Under the pieces are notes generated by a model that did not search any database, was not told where the DNA came from, and saw only the letters and a list, made by a program, of their open reading frames with translations. A DNA stretch of 64,000 bases from Rhyacichthys aspro (lineage: Eukaryota > Chordata > Actinopteri > Gobiiformes > Rhyacichthyidae), in the NCBI GenBank assembly GCA_036850595.1, contig CM072170.1, positions 11,314,303 to 11,378,302 of the forward strand. The letters are read 5' to 3'. The number at the start of each line of letters is the position of its first letter. Positions within the stretch are counted from its first letter, which is position 1. A program made the position numbers and the translations under genes. This document shows, one piece after another, positions 51,170 to 61,160 of this stretch.

Positions 51170-51340
51170 TAAATTACAAGCCCCTCCGCTCGCCGACGCT
51201 GTCATGGCAGAGTTGCGAAACCATTCATTAGCTTTTCGTTAGCCGCCGTCCGGTTGCCTCACGTCGACAGGATTTACGCCCCGCGGGATATATCTGAGCC
51301 CAGTGGCGCAAGTAGTCATTAGGACGCTGTGCTAAATGGA
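51170..51340. promoter_or_regulatory. GC-richer island in intron 2, candidate regulatory element
   Basis: A CpG-rich stretch (CCGCTCGCCGACGCTGTCAT, GCCGCCGTCCGGTTGCC, ACGCCCCGCGGGATATATC) sits just outside the LINE fragment. It contains no repeat I recognise and no coding frame of note. Confidence 0.25.
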
Positions 51341-51590
51341 AAAGGTAGAATGAATGGCAGGGCACACAAACACGCTCATTAAAAGTCAGGTAGAGAGCAG
51401 TAAACAAAATGGTGTTTACTTGAAATGGGCCTCTTAGACGGGGACTGAGTGGTTTTGAAAATCTGGACGGGTGCTTGAGATGGTCGAGGTGTTCAAGGGG
51501 CAGTGATGCTTGGGGAGGATTTCACGCTCATAATCAATGAAGGAGACTGCAGTGTTTACCTGTGTTCATTCTCACAGCAAATTTTAATTA

Positions 51591-51703
51591 AGTTTTAGTC
51601 TTTTCACTAAAATGCAATTTAGTTTTAGTCAAACTTTAGTCATCTAATCCTTATTAGTTTTAGTCTAGTTTTAGTCGACTAAATATAAGAATTTAGTCGA
51701 CTA
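51591..51703. repeat. TTTTAGTC-rich block with TTTAGTCGACTAAA palindrome
   Basis: GTTTTAGTC or close variants recur at 51592, 51622, 51634, 51657 and 51668. They end in the perfect 14-base palindrome TTTAGTCGACTAAA (51670-51683) and a partial copy TTTAGTCGACTA at 51692. Spacing is irregular, so it is not a simple tandem array; it is probably part of a known kind of fish dispersed repeat. Confidence 0.7.
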
Positions 51704-51872
51704 TATCTACAATAGATTTAGACACTTAAATGTAAAGGATAATGCATTACTGATGTTTACATAAAGGTAAATGCAGATGTGATTGATATATGAAGGCCAA
51801 TCAGAATCATAGAGTGCCCAAAAACAAATGCACAAGTCAGAAGAGTATCAATGTCAAAAATATTTAACAGGT

Positions 51873-52125
51873 TTAGTTTATAAAACAAAGGTGCACAAGG
51901 AGCAATATTTTGTGTAAATGTGTAGCAAAGGCACTTCCCAACACAATATTACAATAATTTAAATTAAAAATCAGGTTGTAGTACATTAGTAAAGTAGTAG
52001 ATATATCTCTATTTGAAATAAAAAGATTAGTATCATCTGCAAATAGCACTAGAACCAGAAGCAAAATCATTTCTATAACTAATAAATACTAATGGTCCCA
52101 AAATTGAACCTTGTGGTACACCATA
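51873..52125 (-). mobile_element. Internally deleted LINE reverse-transcriptase relic
   Basis: On the minus strand 52094-52122 codes GVPQGSILGP, the RT motif B region. After a frameshift, 52045 downward codes LFADDTNLFISNRDIST, the catalytic motif C. This is followed almost at once by YCNIVLGSAFATHLHKILLL, which normally lies over 100 residues later (compare .NIVWG...). The spacing shows at least two deletions. The clade is not certain. It is non-functional. Confidence 0.78.
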
Positions 52126-52616
52126 TTTCATAAAAATCCATTGAAGCATCATGATAAATTACCTTTATGTGCACACAGGCATATTTTCTATCTTTTCTAG
52201 TGAACTAGCACCTCCTCAGTAATGTGTGTGTTGGAGTGTGTGCCTTTTTTTTTTTTTTCATTATCCAAACGGCTCGAAGGCTGTGCAGATATTGTCAGGT
52301 CGCTCGGAGGCACAGCAGAACGAGGCGCGCCCCACTATAGCACTCGCTTTGGGCCATGAAGGCAGCACGGCATTATGCAGAGTGTGCACTGCATTAAGCT
52401 CATGTGTTATGATCGTCTGATATTATTGGAGAGAATGGTAAAAGAAAAAATAGGTTTATTAGGTTATTAGTGGAAGGTCCATTGTGTGAAATTTAGAATA
52501 AAGTTAAACAAAAGCACTTAAAAACTTTTCATATTTACAGTTTATGTTAACTGTGAAGCCTGCCTTAAAACCATTAAAATCATAAAATGTCCCTCCAGGG
52601 CTTCCTTAGGCCTTAG

Positions 52617-52690
52617 GTATATGAAGTGTGGAACTGCAATCTCCAATTTCACCACAAGATGTCACCAGAAACTACACACTGTACCTTTAA
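52617..52690 (-). repeat. Dispersed repeat, inverted copy of 55298-55375
   Basis: The minus strand reads TTAAAGGTACAGTGTGTAG, GGTGACATCTTGTGGTGA, GCAGTTCCACACTTC, matching the repeat at 55298. The CTCF-like core is degraded here (CCACAAGATGTCAC on the + strand, two mismatches to the consensus). Confidence 0.6.
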
Positions 52691-53325
52691 GTGTATTTAA
52701 AGCTGTAATCATGAAATAGCTTAGAGTCAAGAATGATGTATTCTGTATGATACTTGTTGTATTGTAGTCTACCTTGGTTCTTGATGGAAATAGTGAAGAG
52801 CATATTGTAAAGCGTATTAGAAATGATCATCAAAGAGAAAATGGCACTTTTGATGTTGAGATTGTTCAGTGAAGTGCACTTAGGATTCTAACCAAAGCTT
52901 TGTTGAGATATCTTTTCTGAGCGCTGTATCTTTTAATGGAATGAGATTGAATGTAAATTTAGATCTACAAGACTTTAACTGAATCAAACGGAAATCAAAG
53001 TTCTCCACTCTGTCAGACATATGTCATGAAGTGAAAGGCTCAGTCAAAGATGAGATAAGGACATTGCGTCTTGTCACAGTTTTGTGCTTATTTAAAAAAA
53101 GCTCATCGGTTCAAAGTTAAATTCCACCACTGGAGGTCTGTCTTCAAAGTGAATAAAGCTGGTGTTTTCTCTGCTGTAAGGGGGCGGGGCCCACCACCCA
53201 CTGACTAATCCCCTTCATCAATCAGGCCACATGACACCCGTGTTATTAAAATTCATAGAAATGTGTGTCAGACGCTTTAAGCAGAACACAACACACTTCC
53301 ACTTCCACCAAAGAAACGTTTGGAG

Positions 53326-53559
53326 CAGTGGATCTCAAACTCTTCACACCTACATGTCAATACGGATCTATGCCATTTGAAGTTTTATATAAACACAAAC
53401 CTATCTACCTGAATAAATGTTATGAAATGAGTTTAGTTTGCTGTGCTGCTTCTTTGAAATCACATTTTGAATCCTGCAGCTTTTTAAGAGTCCAAACATT
53501 AGTATTTTGTAGTTATTCCCATGTACCACCACAGAGAGCCAGCAGTTTGAGAACCAGTG
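53326..53559 (+). mobile_element. hAT-like non-autonomous element, copy 2
   Basis: It starts CAGTGGATCTCAAAC and ends GTTTGAGAACCAGTG, inverted ends with two mismatches. It aligns with 42968-43298 but lacks about 65 bases corresponding to roughly 43180-43245. GCTGTGCTGCTTCTTTGAAA and CATTTTGAATCCTGCAGC are identical in both. Confidence 0.75.
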
Positions 53560-55111
53560 GTTTTAGATGTATTTAGGTGCAGTGCATAGTTTTATATTAT
53601 GGCAAATTGTGTAAAATCCAACTAACACAGCTTTATTCGCTTTAAGTCATTAGATTTTAGCGTCGCATCTTGTCCCTCTCTTCCTGTTTTGGTCAGACAT
53701 CCAATTATCATGCACCAGAATTCAGTCGGAATCGGCCTGAGACCCACTTTTTCAACAGGTTTGGTGCTCACGGAGTTTGTTTAAACCATACATGGCCAAT
53801 ATGAACGCACTCTTAAGTCAAAAGTACTGTAAAATATCACTGAAACCCTGAACATCAAACGCTGAAGGTAAATCCCTGTTAACAATGCAAACCATAGCCA
53901 TGTATTAGTTACCCACTGACTCCACCATTTAAATTTAAGCCTTATCCCCTCTTTGCTCCATGTTTTCATTTTGGATTACTCTTAAAAAACTGCAGTGTGT
54001 GTATTACTCAGCTTAATAGCTCATCATGAAGTGAAGACTCAATCTGTGGCTCTGTCATCAGGGAAAAGAAGTTCCTACTCTTCCCTTTGATGATACTGAA
54101 GTTAATGCTTACAGTAAAACCGGGTGTTAGCGTCTACAGTATGCGGTGATGACATAGTTTCTTCTAAGCCGTATGCAAACGAATGAACGTCCTCTCTCCT
54201 CGGAAAGCATTACAGTTCAATGTGAGGAATGCTGCATGGAGCGTGAAATAGTTTCATAAAGCTTTAGGGAGGAGGTGCGTTTGATTCAGAACTATTTCAC
54301 ATTCGAAACGCGGTGTACTTTGAACCGTGGCTCTTTTTTGTAATGCCGTCTGTTGTTTAGATGGCCAAATGTACAAATCTGCATAGCTCCAAACTAATGA
54401 GAAACTAATGGGGCGTTGCGGGAAAAAGTCTATGAACGTGAGCGGTGACATTACCAGGGAGCAAATGATCCTGAATGCACCGCGTTGTCTGTGTTTTGTT
54501 TCCTCTCAAGCAAATGCTTCTTTTTTGTTTTTCAGCAAATGCAGATTTCTTTCCTCAGCCATTCAACTTGAAAATCACTTCTACCTCTTCACTGATTGCT
54601 GCATCACTCTAAACTTTCTCTGTGAATTTTCGTTTCTAAAATCGTCCAACTTTTTCATCTAGCAGCAATCCCACTTGGCACAAAAAAATAATATTGAGCC
54701 ATATGACCTCAAGAGTGTAATGAGGGAGCTCAGTCTTCATTTTAAAGATCATTTATGCCTTAGAACCGGGTTTGAGATGCTTTCAAAGACAAACCGAACA
54801 CAGAGGCATTACCTCAGCTTAAGCAGTTGCATCATATACACAAAACACTATGAAAACTTTCACAAAGGGAGAAGGTTTATCATTGAACAGATATTCCCAT
54901 TTTACTCAACTACAACCATCTGAATGAAATACAGCTGTGTGTTAAAGTATGTGTTTGTGTGGCCTTCACATATATGTCTGTCACCAGCTGCTGTGCGTCT
55001 GTAAAGCTGCCACCTTACAACATTCTTTACAAGGTATTACTATCGAGCTATCGGCCAATGCAACACAATTCCACAACAATACTAGCTTGTAAATTTAATG
55101 CATAGTAAATA

Positions 55112-55215
55112 TTCATTCATTAATCTTCTTGGCTTAGTCCCATTGTGGGTGACTGAAGTCTTTCCCAGCAGCTTTGGGCCTGAGGCAGGGAGCACATACA
55201 GACTCCTCAGAGAAA
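55112..55215 (-). repeat. Retroelement-tail fragment
   Basis: TTCATTCATTAATCTTCTTG, GGCTTAGTCCCATTGTGGGT and TGGGCCTGAGGCAGGGAGCA resemble, in reverse, a very common fish LINE-tail repeat. A related short piece is at 62834-62880. Tentative. Confidence 0.4.
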
Positions 55216-55297
55216 GGCAGCGTGGATTGACCGTCCAGCTTTGACACTCTTTGCACCCAGCAGTAAATATTACACAAAAAAACAATCTTTTTTTGGT

Positions 55298-55375
55298 GTT
55301 AAAGGTGCAGTGTGTAGCCCTTTGGCGCCATCTGGTGGTGACATCACAGACTATACAGCTCCACGCCTCACTTCC
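55298..55375 (+). repeat. Dispersed repeat carrying a minus-strand CTCF-like core
   Basis: TTAAAGGTGCAGTGTGTAG then GCGCCATCTGGTGGTGACAT is a widespread teleost repeat motif. On the minus strand 55325-55338 reads CCACCAGATGGCGC, a full match to CCASYAGRKGGCRS. The element type is not assigned. Confidence 0.65.
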
Positions 55376-56116
55376 TGCCTGTGAATATTTACATTAACCC
55401 ATTGGGGACATTCTGTGTAAAAAAAACTGTAGGTAAGATTGTCTGTTCAATTCGGCAAATGATGGAAGGTCTAAGGACAGGGGATGTTGTTTAATTCAAC
55501 CTTTTGTTCAACCTTTTTTATTTGTATATTTGCTGTCTTTTGTTTTTGTTCAGCCCTTTGAGGCAAATGTTGTTTTTGAAAGCGCTAGCTGCATCTTGAG
55601 ACATTGGACCAAATTAAAAAATTTTTTAGACAATATTTAGATGAAAAATGCCATGAGTCACCAGTGGTGGAACTGGCAAGATTGCACTCATCCTGTAATA
55701 TATCAGTGGTTTTAACCAAAACAAACCTAATTTCTATAATACATTAATGTAAAGAGATTTATTTTGATGCAATTATACACTGTATTTACTGATATGTTCT
55801 ATTTTGTTCTTTATTTAACAACACTTTACACAATGCATTTTAAACCCACAGTATGTTTCCAAAGATGGTCACTACTATAGTATATTATATGGATGGATTA
55901 AGTGTGAGTTAGGTAGAATGTTGATCCAATGTGTATCGTGGAGATGATTGCTAATTACAAAAGTATTTTCTTATATATGAGTGTGTGCTGATTACAAGTT
56001 GCAAGTAACAAATTTGGAGAAGCCATGCCATAAAAAAAAAAAGATGTGGGTATGTAGGTCTTTTTTCTGTGTTGAATTGAAAGTATCCTGATGTGAGTTT
56101 GCTCTTTTTTGTGCAG

Positions 56117-56254
56117 ACGGACTGTTCCAGCGACAGTGAAAGCGAGGACAATTTCATCGTGGTCCCGCCGAGAGACCACCTGGGCCTGGCCATCTTCTCT
56201 ATGCTCTGCTGTTTCTGGCCACTGGGAATAGCAGCGTTTTATTTCTCGCAGGGG
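56117..56254 (+). CDS. syndig1l: syndig1l, second coding exon (residues 166-211)
   Basis: This exon begins after a pyrimidine-rich acceptor (ctcttttttgtgcag) and runs 46 codons to a gtgaga donor, phase 0 at both ends. It encodes the acidic serine cluster SSDSESEDNF (169-178), then PPRDHLGL (182-189), then the first hydrophobic segment of the CD225/dispanin domain with the hallmark SMLCCFWPLGIAAFY (193-207) and the adjacent cysteines 196-197. These blocks match the SYNDIG1/SYNDIG1L family closely, and the ending FYFSQG fits SYNDIG1L better than SYNDIG1. The exon joins in frame to the one ending at 37044. The second half of the domain (the short loop and the C-terminal transmembrane helix) is missing from this window, so the protein is incomplete here. 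In this family the CD225 segment is thought to sit in the membrane. Confidence 0.93.
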
Positions 56255-56589
56255 GTGAGACGACACGCACTCAAACACACGCTCATTTACAGACTTTCTG
56301 CTTTGAGTTTTGGTCTGTCACACATCAATGGCGGCTGTTTGTCGAGGAGCAGCGTAAAAAACAACTGCACCTGCTTCCACCGGTCTTTTTTGAAGTCTGA
56401 GGCCGTACACAAAACAAACTCGATGTATGGCTCATCAACAGAAGATTAGGGTCTATCACTTGCATAAAGAACCGACAGCTGCCTCACTCAGTGTCTACAC
56501 AAGGCCGTCTTTGCCGAGAGTCCCATCAGTAGCTCAAGGCCAGCGCGTACAGGTGCTCGATGCTCTGTAAACACTTTGAAAGCCGGTTT

Positions 56590-56712
56590 TAAAAAGGGAG
56601 TGCATAAATCAGTCTCAAGGCTCTATCTGTAAAACCCACGAGAAAAGGAACCATTCAAAATATTAATAAGTGAGCGCGCCTTTGAACTTCTCGTGGGATT
56701 GAAGCGAACCCA
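56590..56712 (+). repeat. Local duplicate segment, copy 1
   Basis: TCTCAAGGCTCTATCTGTAA, AACCATTCAAAATA, a TTTGAACTTC block and GTGGGATTGAA align in order with 58440-58570. The segment is not AT-rich and contains no simple repeats, so this may be an old duplication of unique DNA rather than a transposon. Confidence 0.5.
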
Positions 56713-57339
56713 ATTACAGATGCATTAGCGCGTTATTAACTGCCCTAACGAGAGATAAATGTGTTCTTGTATGTTTCTACAGAAAAATGGTGCTCTTAGT
56801 GTAGTTTTACTAAATATTTCTTTCACTTTCGTAACACATTTTTCATTTTTCCTTGACTTTTCTGTACATTACAAAGTTGTCCTCTTACAGGTTGCCTTCG
56901 AAGCCAACCACACTGTCCTCAGACTGGCCCAGATCACAAATCTGACAAAATCATATCTTCATTCATTAATGTCAGTGTAAACAGGCCAGACCACAATGTT
57001 AAACATCTATACCTCCAAAAAAGATTCAGTTCTGATATGTAGCAATGTCTGATTGGGTAAATTTATGCAACTTCTATCAGTTTAGATCAACTTTTCTCAC
57101 ATTTCTCTGATAGATACTAACATGCACACTGCTATTGTAAACCATAAATAAATTAGAGGAGAATTAAGCTTTTGGTAAAGTTAAAGATATTTTCAGACAT
57201 TGCCAGCCTGTATTCTGACAGATGACTAATAATGTAAAAAAAAAAAAAATGTAAGAGATAGAGTAAGAGGATGCCATGGAGCAAACTGACCTGAGTCACA
57301 TTCAGACCTGAGTCACTCTGCTCCATGTGAAGAAAAGGT

Positions 57340-57850
57340 TTACAGGATCCCCAGCCACAAACAGAGCAATGTGGTGCATGCTGTTCAGGGTAATGAGGAG
57401 TGCAGTGATAGATATATATCGGTGAGACCCGTCAGCCGCTTCACAAAAGGATGTATCAACACAGAAGGACCAATCCTGATGGTCCTGAGTCTGCAGTCCA
57501 CCTCCATCTCAAAGAGAAAGGGCATTTGTTTGAGGACAGCAATGTGCAATATCCGAATCTTGGCCAAGACCAGGTGGTTTAAAGAGGAGTGAAGGAAGCC
57601 ATCTTTGTAAAAAAAAATGAAAAATCCCTCTTTGAACAGAGGAGGTGGACTCAGATACAACTTACCCTCCATCTACAACAGTGTTTTGAAACCTAAATCA
57701 AAACAGTTTCACTCTAATATGAAACTAACACCTGAGGTTAGACTCCCCACCAGCTCCCACACTGGATGAGGGATGAAACATCTTCACCTACGTCCAGATG
57801 CCTTGTCAGAAAACCTTTTGAGAATTTCCTGAATGACTGAGAACCTCCAC
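57340..57850 (+). mobile_element. Penelope-like element relic (GIY-YIG end)
   Basis: The + strand reads VHAVQGNEECSDRYISVRP (family V.AV.C...C..LYIGET), then NIRILAKTRWFKEE (family ILAREDRWFERG), KEAIFVKK, and after a frameshift NPSLNRGGGLRYNLPSIYNS. These are the C-terminal endonuclease-domain signatures of Penelope-like elements. The downstream GGATGAGGGATGAAACATCT with TTCACCTACGTCCAGATGCC matches the usual 3' region. The GIY core is altered and several stops intervene, so it is inactive. Confidence 0.82.
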
Positions 57851-58439
57851 AGACATGTCTGCTCCATGTGGTAGAACCTTCTCCAGGTTAGCCACCGAGG
57901 TGCCCAGAATTGACATTAGCAACAGTAACTCCCTTCAGTGTGTAAGCTTCATACCACTGACGCTGTGTTCAGGACCAAGGTCAGCTCCCACTCAGAGTAA
58001 CCTGAACAGTCAGACATTGCACTGGGCTGAAAATATGGCAACAACAAAACCTGCAAAATTGCTACGTGCACTATTCTCTTACAGTTTAAGTATGTTGCCT
58101 TTTTGTTTAAGCGCTAGGAGTAGAGCAGTTACCCTTTTGAGCCCCTTCTTTGTGTATTTATGGTGATCTGGCCTCAGTCTCCTCCCTCTGGCTTTGAAAA
58201 GCTGGGATCTAGAGTCTAGAGAAAAGAGCAAAAAGTGCACATTGAAGCATTCGGCGCATTTGCATAAATCAACAACCTGTACATCACACATCGATTTCCC
58301 TAAAGTTAGCTGAATTAAACTCATAAAGGTAACACAACTTCTTTGAGACGATTATAAGTAGTTTTTTGCCTCTTTAGAGTCACTCTTGCTATTGCTTAAG
58401 CACCAGTGTATAGTTCACCTGAAAGAGGAAACTGCCTTT

Positions 58440-58570
58440 GAGACAGAGCGTGAATCAATCTCAAGGCTCTTTCTGTAAAACTGTAAAAAACGAGGAAGGA
58501 ACATTTTGAAATACTAAAGAGAGAGGAGCACCGTTGAACTTGAAAATCTGTTCCTTGGGATTGAATGCTA
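58440..58570 (+). repeat. Local duplicate segment, copy 2
   Basis: It aligns with 56590-56712 about 1.85 kb upstream (TCTCAAGGCTCTTTCTGTAA, GGAACATTTTGAAATACTAA, GTTGAACTTG, TTGGGATTGAATG). No terminal repeats are visible. Confidence 0.5.
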
Positions 58571-60719
58571 ACTAGATTGTTTCTGTCAAATTCGATTTTT
58601 TTGACTTTATTGTACTTGAAAGAATACTACTACTACCCTGCACATTCATTTTATTTCATAATTCTCCATAGTGCCAGTATTTCATGTCTTTACTTTAAAA
58701 ACAGTACAAATGGGGCAGCAATAGCTTTAGAAAGACCCGATTTTCAATTACGTGCCAGAAATAAAGGACACAGTGGAGTTTACTGACCCTTGTTCTTTAT
58801 GAGCTTTTATGAGTTTAAGTAAAACCAGTGAACATTTTATGGACTAATCTTCTCTTTGCTACAGATAGACTGTGTGTGTTACTCTGATTTATTGCCCTGG
58901 TGGATGTGAGCTTGTGTTTTTAAAGCCCTTGATGGGTAGTAAATTGAGATTGACATTCAAAATGCCGGTGACATTTACAGAGAAAAGCCTTGATTTGTTT
59001 GGGAAGCGCAGTCAGCCAGTCTAATGCATTAAGTGTGGAGACAGCAGCTACGTCCAAAGAGACAAGGCTGTGTGATTTTTTTTTTTTTTTTTGAAACACA
59101 ACCTGTCGATGAGTAACAAAGCAACACGGTTCATTTTTTGTAAGCCTCTGCCAATATGTCGTTAGGCAGCAAACTGTGCAGCACATAATGGTCGGCTAAT
59201 GGATTCCAACTGGACAGGTTTTAGTCAATGTACTCTCTGGAGGAATGACATAATCAAAGCGAGTGAGTCAATCATCTGTCTTACTGTGAATCGCTTTAAA
59301 ACTGTCACAGTAAAAAACAAAATGATTACAAAGCGCATTTATGCAAAAAAGGCAAATACCGGTGAAGCGTTTTAGTAAATTGTTCTGTTCTTTTGACTCG
59401 AAGTTCTTATCAAAAGCTCCAGCATTTAGCTTTCTTATCTGTGGGCCTGAAGAGTCCGAGGCAGATGAAGGCAGTCAGTGAATTATCTTGTCAGAAGCTA
59501 ATTTGATTCTTCCTGGGTAATTATGGGGAAGTGATGGCTGTGTTTAGGGATGGATGGCTCCTCTGCCAATCTCTCCTTTAGAAGGTGCAGTCCACAAGAG
59601 CTGTCAGAGAAAGATATGGCAGCAGTGTTTGATTGCTCCACTTTATAGCTCAATAATGCACTTCACTGGGCTTCATTTCATTCAATCTCGAAGGATGTCA
59701 CAAAGTAAATGAATTCATTCTGCACGATGTGAGTGTCAGCGCAGAGATATTGTTCCTTTTTAACCCAACTTAGGGCTAGGTGACCTACCATTTCTCAAGG
59801 AATGTCCATTTGATATAGTAGATGCCCCTTCTACACCTTCATCTTTTACTTTGACAAACAACATACGTGAACATGACAGCATGGCACAAAGAAATTCAGC
59901 AATAGTTTATGGCTCCATTGATTTTTACTGAAAACTTTTTTTGAACTTGTTGGACCCAAGAAGGTGTGCTGGAAGATGTCTGACTTAGACTCGTGCATTG
60001 GCTAACCTGAGCTTAAATATTTTCTTTTTTACTTCAACTAACTAACTTTATTTGAAAATGAACAAATATGGCTGCCCAATGGCTCACCATAATTAATAAA
60101 GTATTTTTCGCATTACAGTTCATAACCATTAAAATAATAATAACAACATAAAATTGCTTTAGTTGTTTGTTTTTTTTTCTCAGAATAGGCTAACTACTTA
60201 TGTTTATTTGCCGTCTGCGACACCATTTAGCAACAAACAAAACTATGCTAACTAACCAAATGCAGCTAAATGCTAAATGTTACAGTCAGTGTAGTTGCAA
60301 ATGTACCTATGGTAACTGTAACTTTCTGGACTCGATTCCTACATTGATCATTTTAATGCAAAGTCTCCATTTAACCCTGTACATTATGGGATGTGCACAT
60401 GGATCCGTTTCAGAAAGTGATTTCTCTTTTGCTTTATTTTAGGGTAAAGTCAACCAGTTGTAGCCCTGTGAACACTCTGTTTCCATGTTTCCATTCACAT
60501 GTGGTTCAACTGATAACTGCTCATTTTATTTCTCACTTTTTGCTCTAGGTTTGACCCTTGGTCCAGTTTTATATATAGCTATAGCAGCTATTGCTGTTTC
60601 GGGACATTGGAAAAGTTGAGAAATGATTTCACATAAGCTTCTCCATTTTCTTTTGCAAACAAACAGTTTAGCAGCTGTAATGGAGTCTGTAAATGACAGA
60701 TCGATATGTTTTTGTCCCA

Positions 60720-61160
60720 CTCCAAGGTCGGGCCCAGTCGAACACAGAGAGAAGTTTGTGTGTCGTCAGTAAACACAAACATTTAATACACCGCTTCAAA
60801 TTGCCAGGTCCCATTTGTCGGAGATGGCCTCTTTAATTCCGTACAAGGTCTTAATGGTAAACAGAGCCACAGCGTTTGAGTATTCAGCGTAAACGGCCGC
60901 CACACACCAGCGATAATGACTGGAATAGCATGAATATCTGGAGAAAATTAGCTCTGAGCGTGTGATTGGGAAGCAGAATTGAGATTCAATTATTGTCGCT
61001 AATAGGGTGAGTGTTTTGTTTGCAGACTGATAAATGTTTCGCCGAGCTTCAAGACATCTGCGCTGGGAAGAGGCAGAGTTGAGGAGCTGCGATTCTTTTC
61101 ACGCTTATGCAAATGAGACCCCCCTGAAGTTATGTTAGAGCGCACGAGGCGTCATAATGG
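60720..61160. promoter_or_regulatory. Candidate conserved non-coding element in intron 3
   Basis: A mixed-composition, low-repeat block: GTATTCAGCGTAAACGGCCG near 60880, GCTAATAGGGTGAGTGTTTT near 60998 and TTATGCAAATGAGACCCC near 61106. The last contains the octamer ATGCAAAT (POU-factor site). It resembles enhancer DNA, but conservation is not tested. Confidence 0.3.

Larger units (their letters stand above)
37045..56116 (+). other. syndig1l: syndig1l intron 2 (19.1 kb)
   Basis: This intron is bounded by gtaaga at 37045 and gtgcag at 56111-56116, and phase 0 at both sides restores the known protein order. It holds two hAT-like elements, two LINE relics, several SINE- or MITE-like fragments, a TTTTAGTC-rich block, and GC-richer islands near 45.7-45.9, 46.0-46.1, 51.2-51.3 and 52.3-52.4 kb. 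The remaining sequence between listed items, for example 38.3-41.7, 43.3-45.7, 46.2-47.8 and 48.0-50.3 kb, shows nothing I can name. Confidence 0.88.

Noticed and set aside
53318..53567. Possible 8-bp target duplication around the hAT-like copy (GTTTGGAG versus GTTTTAGA)
   Set aside because: Only about half the positions agree, so it was not used as evidence.
57385..57672. 95-codon minus-strand frame
   Set aside because: It is antisense to the Penelope-like relic, whose + strand reading carries the recognisable motifs.
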